This document shows, one piece after another, positions 6,696-13,229 of a stretch of 13,895 bases of DNA (position 1 is its first letter; each line of letters opens with the position of its first letter). Both the position numbers and the translations under genes were made by a program. Source of the stretch: an uncultured Eubacteriales bacterium (GTDB lineage Bacteria > Bacillota > Clostridia > Oscillospirales > Oscillospiraceae). Where the stretch lies: assembly GCA_900321335.1 (NCBI GenBank), contig ONVR01000232.1, positions 1 to 13,895 on the forward strand, read 5' to 3'. The notes beneath the pieces are model-generated. The model was given only the letters and a program-made list of their open reading frames with translations, had not been told where the DNA came from and made no database searches.

Positions 6696-6724
6696 GAAAA
6701 TAACCCCGTCCCGGGGTTATTTTC
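6696..6724. terminator. Strong hairpin with U-rich arm upstream of the tandem methyltransferase gene
   Basis: GAAAATAACCCC (6696-6707) pairs perfectly over 12 bp with GGGGTTATTTTC (6713-6724) around GTCCC. The structure resembles an intrinsic terminator on either strand, with four Ts in the distal arm, but it lacks a free T-run after the stem. It lies 52 bases before the methyltransferase start. It may be a second terminator guarding against asr read-through, or a leader attenuator if a promoter lies upstream. The sequence alone does not decide. Confidence 0.55.
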
Positions 6725-6776
6725 GTCTGCTTGCCGTGCTACCATGGGGAAAAGCACACAAGTGGGAGCGGAGCAC

Positions 6777-8318
6777 ATGGATCAGCAGGAGCGAAACAGA
6801 CGCTGGGCGACGGGCGAGAGCTACGACCGGTACATTCAAAGCGAGTTTGCCTCCTTCCGCAAGGAGGCGTGGAAAAAACAGATCACGGAGCATTTTCAGG
6901 GGCGGCAGAACCTGGAGATTCTGGACGTGGGCACGGGGCCGGGCTTTTTTGCCTGTATCCTGGCACAGGCCGGTCACCGGGTGACAGCCATCGACAGCTC
7001 CGAGGGGATGCTCGCCTGTGCCCGGGCCAACGCCGAAAGGCTGGGGGTCGCCCCGGTGTTCCGGAAGATGGACGTCAACGCCATGGCGTTTCCCCCGGCG
7101 CGCTTTGACGTGATCGTCTCCCGGAACGTGACCTGGACCCTGGAGCACCCGGAGCAGGTCTACCGCGCCTTCCGGGATCTGCTCAAACCCGACGGGATGC
7201 TCCTGATCTACGACGCCAACTGGCACCTGCATTTTTTTGACGAGCAGGCAAGAGAGCGCGTCCTTGCCCGGGAGCAGCGGCACTTTGAGACCTACGGCGT
7301 CCGGGAGGTGGTCTCCGGCGGGGACATGGCCTATTACGAGACGGCGCCCCTGACCCGGATCCGGCGCCCGGCGTGGGACCGGAAGACCCTGGAGGGCCTC
7401 GGCTTTTCCGTCTGTATCACGGAGGACATCGGGCGCTGGCTCTACGAGCAGTGGGAAAAGGACCTGTACGGGGAGTCGCCTCTGTTTGAGATCTGCGCCA
7501 TGAAGAGCGCCTCGGACGCCATCCGGGAGAATATGCACACCTACTGGCAGCAGCGGGCGGCCTCCTTCGGCTTTGGAGAGGCGACGGTCCGGCGGCTTAT
7601 GGACCAGGTGCGGCCCTGCCTGCCCGAAGGGCAGCTGGACGTGCTGGACGTGGGCACGGGTACGGGCGTCGTGGCGGCGGCCATGGCGCGGCTGGGCCAT
7701 CGGGTGACGGCGGCGGATCTGTGCGGCAATATGCTGGAAAAGGCGAAGGAGAACCTCACCGCCATGGGCCTGACGGCCCGATACGTGTGTGCCGCCGCGG
7801 GCAAACTCCCCTTTGCCGAAAACAGCTTTGACGTGATCATCTCCCGGAACGTGACCTGGGCCCTGCCGGAGCCGGAGCAGACCCTGGGTCTGTGGCAAAA
7901 GCTCTTAAGACCCGGCGGCCGGCTGATTTACTGGGACGGCAACCATTATTACTATCTCTTCAACGAGACGGACGCGGAAAACAGACAGCGGCTGCAGGCG
8001 CTGGCCGGCACGGTACACGGGGAAAACGGGTACGACGACCGGGGCAATCCCCTGCCGGTGGACTACAGTCTGTGCGATCAGACCGCCGTGGATCTTCCCC
8101 TGTCCCGCCTGGACAGACCCTGGCAGTGGGACAATCTCCGGCTGCCGGAGATGGGCTTTGCCATTCTCACCGAGCAGGTTTACAGGCCACAGACCCTGCT
8201 GGACCAGGGGGCGGCGGCGGGCTTTTATACGTCATTTTTCCTGGCGGCCGTCAACAAGAAGCAAAAAAATTCGGCGGAAGCCGGGGAAGAAAACGAAGAT
8301 TTTACAAAAATTTTGTAA
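6777..8318 (+). CDS. Tandem-duplicated class I SAM-dependent methyltransferase
   Basis: This 513-residue protein contains two consecutive class I (Rossmann) SAM-methyltransferase domains, about 1-240 and 241-495. Each has motif I (ILDVGTGPG at 48-56; VLDVGTGTG at 289-297), an acidic ribose-binding position (AID at 71-73; AAD at 312-314), the shared SRNVTW strand (116-121; 356-361), a KPDG or RPGG turn, and an aromatic segment (DANWHLHFF at 146-154; DGNHYYYLF at 387-395). This is an internal duplication rather than a fusion of unrelated enzymes. The substrate is unknown. Start choice: an ATG at 6744 has no ribosome binding site, while ATG 6777 has GGGAG at 6764-6768, 8 bases away. It lies alone between the asr terminator and the cobalamin riboswitch. 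A role linked to the neighbouring transporter is inferred from adjacency only. The tail (about 493-513) is charged and low in complexity. Confidence 0.9.
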   Translation: MDQQERNRRWATGESYDRYIQSEFASFRKEAWKKQITEHFQGRQNLEILDVGTGPGFFACILAQAGHRVTAIDSSEGMLACARANAERLGVAPVFRKMDVNAMAFPPARFDVIVSRNVTWTLEHPEQVYRAFRDLLKPDGMLLIYDANWHLHFFDEQARERVLAREQRHFETYGVREVVSGGDMAYYETAPLTRIRRPAWDRKTLEGLGFSVCITEDIGRWLYEQWEKDLYGESPLFEICAMKSASDAIRENMHTYWQQRAASFGFGEATVRRLMDQVRPCLPEGQLDVLDVGTGTGVVAAAMARLGHRVTAADLCGNMLEKAKENLTAMGLTARYVCAAAGKLPFAENSFDVIISRNVTWALPEPEQTLGLWQKLLRPGGRLIYWDGNHYYYLFNETDAENRQRLQALAGTVHGENGYDDRGNPLPVDYSLCDQTAVDLPLSRLDRPWQWDNLRLPEMGFAILTEQVYRPQTLLDQGAAAGFYTSFFLAAVNKKQKNSAEAGEENEDFTKIL

Positions 8319-8320
8319 AA
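8300..8320. repeat. AT-rich 21-bp dyad over the methyltransferase stop codon
   Basis: TTTTACAAAA (8300-8309) and TTTTGTAAAA (8311-8320) are perfect inverted repeats around one A. The methyltransferase stop (TAA 8316-8318) lies inside. An all-AT stem is too weak for an efficient terminator, so a protein-binding site is more likely, though none is identified. Confidence 0.5.
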
Positions 8321-8357
8321 TATTTTGGTTTCACGCCTTTAACTCCCGATGAGAATA

Positions 8358-8436
8358 CCGAAAAAAGAAACGATTTTCGGAATTTGTACAGAAACAGAAG
8401 GCGTTTCCGAACACAATTTAACGGTTGTTCCGAAAA
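8358..8436. repeat. Cluster of CCGAAAA / TTCCGAA repeats upstream of the riboswitch promoter
   Basis: CCGAAAA at 8358-8364 is inverted as TTTTCGG at 8374-8380. TTCCGAA recurs at 8405-8411 and 8428-8434 (23 bases apart), the last copy also reading CCGAAAA at 8430-8436. The pair GAACA (8409-8413) and TGTTC (8426-8430) adds a dyad. The cluster ends 24 bases before the -35 box at 8461, a natural place for an activator. No known operator was recognised. Confidence 0.4.
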
Positions 8437-8460
8437 TAGCATACACACCGATCCGGCGGA

Positions 8461-8489
8461 TTGACTTTTGAAAACCACCACTTTATAAT
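8461..8489 (+). promoter_or_regulatory. Sigma-A promoter of the cobalamin-riboswitch transporter operon
   Basis: TTGACT (8461-8466, 5 of 6) and TATAAT (8484-8489, 6 of 6) are separated by exactly 17 bases. Initiation near 8496 would start the transcript about 13 bases before the riboswitch P1 stem. This is the best promoter in the window. Confidence 0.92.
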
Positions 8490-8508
8490 TTTTTCCAGAA
8501 GTAAAAAG

Positions 8509-8700
8509 CAATCCGGTGCCCTCCTGTCGTGGGAGGGAGAATAGGGAACCATGTGAAAATCATGGACGGTGCCGCCACTGTGCAGCGCCTGGACTCGACA
8601 GGAAAGCGGGCAAACCGCTTTCAGCCATTGGGAAACCGAGAAGGCCGCCGAGTCCGCGGAGAGATCCGCAAGGGCGCAAGTCAGGAGACCTGCCGGATTG
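8509..8700 (+). ncRNA. Cobalamin (adenosylcobalamin-type) riboswitch aptamer
   Basis: The closing P1 stem pairs CAATCCGG (8509-8516) with CCGGATTG (8693-8700). A P2 hairpin, CCCTCC (8519-8524) with GGAGGG (8532-8537), precedes the conserved core: AATAGGGAA at 8540-8548, a GTGAAAATC segment at 8553-8561, and GCCGCCACTGT at 8571-8581. The canonical B12 box is seen as AGTCAGGAGACCTGCC at 8679-8694. Ligand binding in this class normally lowers downstream expression. The aptamer lies between a strong promoter and an intrinsic terminator ahead of the transporter operon. Confidence 0.96.
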
Positions 8701-8704
8701 GGTT

Positions 8705-8801
8705 GTGCCGCATTGCCGACGGTCCTTCGGCAGTGGGGGTATTTTGTCTGTCGCAAAAATCGGCTGCGGCGCGCTATGGCGTGCCGCGGCTTTTCTATTT
8801 C
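8705..8801 (+). promoter_or_regulatory. Riboswitch expression platform: anti-terminator segment and intrinsic terminator
   Basis: The terminator stem pairs 8762-8774 with 8779-8791 (13 bp with three G-U pairs, TATG loop) and runs into TTTTCTATTT (8791-8800), preceded by AAAAA. The right arm contains GTGCCGC (8781-8787). An identical GTGCCGC lies at 8705-8711 just after the aptamer, so it can pair with the terminator left arm and prevent termination. The ribosome binding site of the first permease lies beyond the terminator. A smaller hairpin (about 8711-8735, TTCGGC arm) lies between. Confidence 0.8.
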
Positions 8802-8823
8802 ATCCGGAAAAGAGAGGTTGTCT

Positions 8824-9798
8824 GTGGGAAGGTATATTGTAAAGCGCGTTCTCTGGCTGATCCCGATCATGCTGCTGATATCATTCATTTCTTTCTCCCT
8901 CATGCATCTGTCTCCCGGTGATCCGGCGGTGATCTACCTGTCTCAGGGCGGGCAGTCGCCGGATCCCGAGGCAGTTGCCCAGGTCCGGGAGCAGCTGGGA
9001 CTGAACAGGCCCTTTTTTGTGCAGTTCGGCGCCTGGCTGGCGAATCTGTTCCGGGGAGATCTGGGAACGTCCTTTTTCACCAAAAAACCGGTCATGCAGG
9101 AGATCGCCACCCTGTTTCCCAAAACCCTGGCGCTGACCTTTCTGGGTATGGCCCTGACCCTGGTCATCTCCATCCCGCTGGGGATCCTCTGCGCCACCCA
9201 TGAAAATAAGCTGGCAGACTATGTGATCCGGTTTTTCTCCTTCGTCAACTCGGCCCTGCCGGGCTTTTTCGCCGCCATGCTGCTGATCTTCTTTCTCGGC
9301 GTAAAGCTCCGCTGGCTGCCCACGGTGTCCTCCGGCCATGCCAGCGGGATCTGGATGCCGGCCCTGACCCTGGCGTTGACCCTGTCGGCGGGCTATACCC
9401 GGCAGATCCGCACGGCCATCATCGGGGAGCTGGGAGAGGATTACATCCGCATGAAGCGCGCCCGGGGGATCCGGGAGCGGGTGATCCTGTACAAGGGGGC
9501 GCTCAAGAGCGCCATGCCGGCCATTCTGACCCTCGCGGGGATCAACGTGGGACGGCTGCTTGGGGGCACGGCGATCATTGAGATCGTGTGTACCTATCAG
9601 GGGATCGGCCGTCTGGCGGTCAACTCCATTACCAACCGGGATTACCCCATGATGCAAGGATATATCCTCATGATGGCGCTGATCTACGTGCTGGTGAACC
9701 TGCTGGTGGATCTGCTCCACGCGGCGGCAGACCCACGGGTCCGCAACCGCTTTGTCATCGAAAGCGCGAAAGGAGGCCGCCGCCATGGAAAAGCATAA
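8824..9798 (+). CDS. ABC transporter permease, peptide/nickel (DppB/NikB) type
   Basis: This is the first membrane subunit of a binding-protein-dependent importer, 324 residues and typical of the DppB/NikB family. An N-terminal membrane helix (about 8-28) is followed by the family segment HLSPGDPA and an external loop with LGLNRPFFVQF and LFRGDLGTSF. The permease core has about five helices between 100 and 300. The cytoplasmic EAA-like loop that contacts the ATPase is at about 205-232 (DYIRMKRARGIRERVILYKGALK). The start chosen is GTG 8824 with AGAGAGG at 8811-8817, 6 bases upstream. An in-frame ATG at 8776 sits in the loop of the terminator hairpin and has no ribosome binding site. It is the first gene under the cobalamin riboswitch, which argues for a cobalt- or corrinoid-related cargo rather than simple peptides. 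Confidence 0.93.
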   Translation: MGRYIVKRVLWLIPIMLLISFISFSLMHLSPGDPAVIYLSQGGQSPDPEAVAQVREQLGLNRPFFVQFGAWLANLFRGDLGTSFFTKKPVMQEIATLFPKTLALTFLGMALTLVISIPLGILCATHENKLADYVIRFFSFVNSALPGFFAAMLLIFFLGVKLRWLPTVSSGHASGIWMPALTLALTLSAGYTRQIRTAIIGELGEDYIRMKRARGIRERVILYKGALKSAMPAILTLAGINVGRLLGGTAIIEIVCTYQGIGRLAVNSITNRDYPMMQGYILMMALIYVLVNLLVDLLHAAADPRVRNRFVIESAKGGRRHGKA

Positions 9799-10624
9799 AC
9801 GAAACCCCGCGGTGACCCGGGCGTTGATCTGGACGGCGGTGGTGCTGCTGTTGTTCGTCTTCGCCGTTCTGGCGCCCCGCTTTGCGCCCCACGACCCCTA
9901 TGCGGTCAATCTCCGGCAGGTCACACAGCCCCCCAGCCGGGAATATCCCTTTGGCACGGATTATATCGGCCGGTGTATCCTGTCCCGGCTGCTCTGCGGT
10001 GCGGCCCGCTCCATCTTCGCGGCCATCCCCGTGGTGCTCATCACCATGGTGGTGGGAACGGCCATCGGCATCATCTCCGGCTATTTCGGCGGGACGGTGG
10101 ACCTGCTGATCATGCGCTTTGTGGACACGGTCCAGGCCTTTCCCAGTCTGGTGTTCACCATCGCCGTGGCGGCTATGCTGGGCGCCGGCATGACCAACTG
10201 CATCATCGCCATGTCCGTGATCGGCTGGACGACCTACGCCCGGCTGGCCCGAAGTCAGGTGCTGAGCCTGAAGGAAAAAACCTTCGTCTCCGCGGCCAAG
10301 GTCTCCGGCATGTCGGACCGGTGGATCCTGTTTCACACCCTGCTGCCCAACAGCATCTCCTCCGTGATCGTGGAGGCCAGCATGCACGTGGGCAACGCCA
10401 TTTTGTCCTTTGCCGGCCTGTCCTTCCTGGGGCTGGGCACCATGCCCCCCTTCCCGGAGTGGGGCAATATGCTCAACGACGGCAAGGATACCCTGCAGAC
10501 AGCGCCCTGGACGGTGATTTTCCCCGGCGTGGCCATTTTGCTGGTGGTCATGATCATGGGTATGTTCGGCGACAGCATCAACGCAGTGTTCAATCCGAGA
10601 AAACGCTCGGATAAAAACCAATAA
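9785..10624 (+). CDS. ABC transporter permease, peptide/nickel (DppC/NikC) type
   Basis: This is the second membrane subunit, 279 residues, pairing with the upstream permease. It shows the DppC/NikC marks: an N-terminal helix (about 12-32), FAPHDPYAVN, then FGTDYIGRCILSRLLCGAARS (56-76), several core helices, an EAA-like loop (165-189, KTFVSAAKVSGMSDRWILFHTLLPN) and SFLGLGTMPPFPEWG (213-227). In most relatives the FGTD.xGRD motif has Asp; here it is Cys64, a small deviation. The start is ATG 9785 with AAAGGAGG at 9769-9776, 8 bases away. A TTG at 9752 lacks such support. The gene overlaps the first permease by 14 bases, which implies translational coupling, and the binding-protein gene follows after 16 bases. 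Confidence 0.94.
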   Translation: MEKHKRNPAVTRALIWTAVVLLLFVFAVLAPRFAPHDPYAVNLRQVTQPPSREYPFGTDYIGRCILSRLLCGAARSIFAAIPVVLITMVVGTAIGIISGYFGGTVDLLIMRFVDTVQAFPSLVFTIAVAAMLGAGMTNCIIAMSVIGWTTYARLARSQVLSLKEKTFVSAAKVSGMSDRWILFHTLLPNSISSVIVEASMHVGNAILSFAGLSFLGLGTMPPFPEWGNMLNDGKDTLQTAPWTVIFPGVAILLVVMIMGMFGDSINAVFNPRKRSDKNQ

Positions 10625-10640
10625 ACAAAGGAGATTCAAA

Positions 10641-12275
10641 ATGAGAAGGAATATCAAAGGAATTCTGACGATGGCGCTTTGCCTTGTTCTGGTGATCGCC
10701 CTGCTTGCAGGCTGCGGCAGCAAGAGCAACGGGTCTGCGCCCGCCGCTGACGGCACGACACCCGCCGGGGACAGCGCGAAGACCGATACGGACGGCAAGG
10801 AGCCCGCCGCACCCGCTGCCAGCGATGTGACGCTGAACTTTGTTGCCCACGGTCCCAATACCATGACCGTCTTCACCAGTGACCCCGCCGTGGACTATAC
10901 AGCTCTTATCAATCAGGGCATCGGTACCTGCGAGACGCTGTTCGTTCTGGACGACGACACCAAGGAGGTCAAGCCCCTGCTGGCCACCGAGATCACCCAG
11001 GCAAACGATACCACCTGGGAGATCACCATCCGGGACGGCGTGACCTTCTCCAATGGCAAGGCATTGACTGCCGACGCCGTCAAGAGTGCGTTTGACTACA
11101 TCCTGACCAACAATACCCGCCTGGGCAATATGATGAACGTCGCTGAGATCCTGGCGGACGGGCAGAAGCTGACCATCAAAACCAATGACGTGGTGGCCAT
11201 CCTTCCCCGTATTCTTACCGAGCAGAATATGTTGGTATTCGATACGGACGACGAGAATTACACGGACGGCCTGATCGGCACCGGCCCCTTCATTCTCGAG
11301 AAGATGGACGCCGACGGCAACTGCGATCTGATCAGAAATGAAAACTATTGGCAGGGTGTTCCCGCGGCCGCCAGACTGCACACGCTGTCCATCAATGATA
11401 CTGGCGCTAACCGTGACGCTCTTCAGTCCGGCGAAATCGACTGGGGCAGTGTCTCCGACAGCGACCTGCAGATTTTTGAGAACGATGACCGTTATGAGGT
11501 CATGACCAAGAACAACGGCCGTGTATACTACCTGTATGTCAATCCCAACTATACCTTCACCCAGGATGACGCTCTGCGGGAGGCTCTGCAGTACGCCGTT
11601 GACCGGGAAGCCATCGTCGCCGGCGTGTACAGCGGCCACGGCGAGGCCACTCGTTCCATCTTCCCCAGCTGGTCTGAGTTCTACACCGATGAGTATCTCC
11701 AGCCGGAATACAACGTGGAGACCGCCAGAAAGATCTTGGCCGACGCCGGCTACACGGACAGCGACGGAGACGGCTTTTTGGAGAAGGACGGCGAGAAGGT
11801 CGTGCTGAACATCACCTGCTATGCGCCCAACAACTTCCCCACCCTCTCCGAGGTGCTTCAGTCCATGCTCAAGGAGATCGGCATTGATTCCACGATTGTC
11901 ATATCTGAGAAGATCTTTGACGACCTGACCAGCGGAAACTTCAATATCGGCACCTATGGCTACAACACACTGACTCTGGGCGACAGCTTCAACTACATGC
12001 AGCCTGTCTTTGAGACGGACGCGAGCTCCAACTTTACAAAGTTCTCCAGTTCGGAAGTGGACGCGGCCCTCTCTGAGATGCGTGTGACCAGCGATCCTGC
12101 CCGTCGGGCAGAGCTGGTCCGGCAGATGCAGAAGGATATCTACGCCTCCAATGAGCGTATTTACATCATGCATATCCTCAACAACCAGGTCAACGTAAAG
12201 GGCGTGCAGAACCTGCCCTTTGGCTACGGTGGTGACAACACGGACAACTCTGTCCTCTGGCAGATTACAAAGTAA
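10641..12275 (+). CDS. ABC transporter substrate-binding lipoprotein, family 5
   Basis: This is the 544-residue solute-binding lipoprotein of the importer. A signal peptide with a lipobox (LLAGC, lipidated Cys25) is followed by a low-complexity Ala/Pro/Asp/Ser linker (about 26-62) typical of Gram-positive tethering. The family 5 (DppA/OppA/NikA) fold then begins at about 63. Family segments include WEITIRDGVTFSNGKALTADAVK, GTGPFIL and a DALREALQYAVDREAIV helix. The NGKALTADAVK segment resembles NikA as much as peptide binders, so the ligand cannot be assigned. AAAGGAG at 10627-10633 (7 bases) supports the start. Codon use shows more CGT and GCT than the CGG-rich neighbours, consistent with high expression of a binding protein. 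The stop TAATG overlaps the ATPase start by one base. Confidence 0.95.
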   Translation: MRRNIKGILTMALCLVLVIALLAGCGSKSNGSAPAADGTTPAGDSAKTDTDGKEPAAPAASDVTLNFVAHGPNTMTVFTSDPAVDYTALINQGIGTCETLFVLDDDTKEVKPLLATEITQANDTTWEITIRDGVTFSNGKALTADAVKSAFDYILTNNTRLGNMMNVAEILADGQKLTIKTNDVVAILPRILTEQNMLVFDTDDENYTDGLIGTGPFILEKMDADGNCDLIRNENYWQGVPAAARLHTLSINDTGANRDALQSGEIDWGSVSDSDLQIFENDDRYEVMTKNNGRVYYLYVNPNYTFTQDDALREALQYAVDREAIVAGVYSGHGEATRSIFPSWSEFYTDEYLQPEYNVETARKILADAGYTDSDGDGFLEKDGEKVVLNITCYAPNNFPTLSEVLQSMLKEIGIDSTIVISEKIFDDLTSGNFNIGTYGYNTLTLGDSFNYMQPVFETDASSNFTKFSSSEVDAALSEMRVTSDPARRAELVRQMQKDIYASNERIYIMHILNNQVNVKGVQNLPFGYGGDNTDNSVLWQITK

Positions 12276-13216
12276 TGAGTAAGCCGCTGCTGATACTGGA
12301 AAACGTCAATGTGGACTATGGCAATGCCCCGATCCTTCGGGACATTACCATGGTCGTAAAGCCCGGCGAGATCGTGGGCGTGGTGGGGGAGTCCGGCTCC
12401 GGCAAGAGCACCGCCATCTACGCCACCCTCGGCATCCTGGGCAAGGGCGGCAAGGTGGTCAACGGAACGATCACCTATGACGGCCGGGACCTGAAAAACA
12501 TGGCCCCGGAGGCGAAGCGCGCCCTGCGGGGCAGCGAGCTTTCCCTGATCGCCCAGGATCCGGTCACCTCTTTTCATCCCATCCGGAAGATCCGCAGCGA
12601 GCTGTACGAGCTGGTTTCCGCTCATGGCGGCATGACCCGGCAGCAGGCGGAGGAGGAGATGCTCCGGGCCATGGAGAAAATCAGCCTCCGGGACGGACAG
12701 CGGATCCTGTCCCACTATGCCTTTGAGCTCTCCGGAGGCATGTGCCAGCGCACCTCCATTGCCATGGCCATGGTCCTCAAGCCCAGGATCCTCTTTGCCG
12801 ACGAGCCCACCAGCGCCCTTGACGTAACGGTCCAGAAACAGGTGGTGGAGGAGATGATGAAGATCCGGGACGATTCCGGCACCGCCATCTTCATGGTCAG
12901 CCACAATATGGGCGTGGTGGCCCACATGTCGGACTATATCTACGTGATGCTCTCCGGGCGTATCATGGAGTGCGGCTCCAAGGACGACATCATACACCGG
13001 ACAGCCCATCCCTATACGAAAAACCTCATCAGCGTCATTCCCCGGATGAATGCGCCGGCGCCCCGGGGAGTCTCCCTCCGGGAGCCGGACCGGAACGTGG
13101 CGGGGTACTGCCCCTTCCGGCAAAACTGTGACTGCAAATCCCCTGACTGCGGGGACAAGGTCCCGCCCATCCGGGAGATCAGCCCCGGACATTACGTCCG
13201 CTGCCACTGTGTGTAA
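12275..13216 (+). CDS. ABC transporter ATP-binding protein, DppD/NikD type
   Basis: This is the first of two ATPases powering the importer, 313 residues. It shows Walker A GESGSGKS (38-45), Q-loop Gln94, signature LSGGMCQR (152-159), Walker B ILFADEP (172-178) followed by SALD, and H-loop His210. The C-terminal oligopeptide-transporter extension (about 245-313) has HPYTKNL and a cysteine-rich tail with C279, C285, C287, C292, C310 and C312. Some Dpp ATPases carry an Fe-S cluster in this region, so a cluster is plausible here but not shown. There is no ribosome binding site: the ATG shares one base with the stop of the binding-protein gene, so translation probably depends on coupling. The next ATPase starts 13 bases after its stop. 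Confidence 0.94.
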   Translation: MSKPLLILENVNVDYGNAPILRDITMVVKPGEIVGVVGESGSGKSTAIYATLGILGKGGKVVNGTITYDGRDLKNMAPEAKRALRGSELSLIAQDPVTSFHPIRKIRSELYELVSAHGGMTRQQAEEEMLRAMEKISLRDGQRILSHYAFELSGGMCQRTSIAMAMVLKPRILFADEPTSALDVTVQKQVVEEMMKIRDDSGTAIFMVSHNMGVVAHMSDYIYVMLSGRIMECGSKDDIIHRTAHPYTKNLISVIPRMNAPAPRGVSLREPDRNVAGYCPFRQNCDCKSPDCGDKVPPIREISPGHYVRCHCV

Positions 13217-13229
13217 GGAGGTGACGGGT

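Noticed and set aside
8418..8921. Open frames overlapping the riboswitch (minus 8418-8903; plus 8516-8842 and 8529-8921)
   Set aside because: They translate a structured RNA leader with clear aptamer and terminator elements. There is no domain and no ribosome binding site.
9755..12173. Long minus-strand open frames opposite the permease and binding-protein genes (9755-10876 and 10590-12173)
   Set aside because: The translations are rich in His, Gly and Gln with no recognisable domain, and the plus strand carries clear transporter genes with ribosome binding sites. The same applies to minus-strand frames at 5464-6669, 6717-7898, 3659-4564 and 12224-13408.
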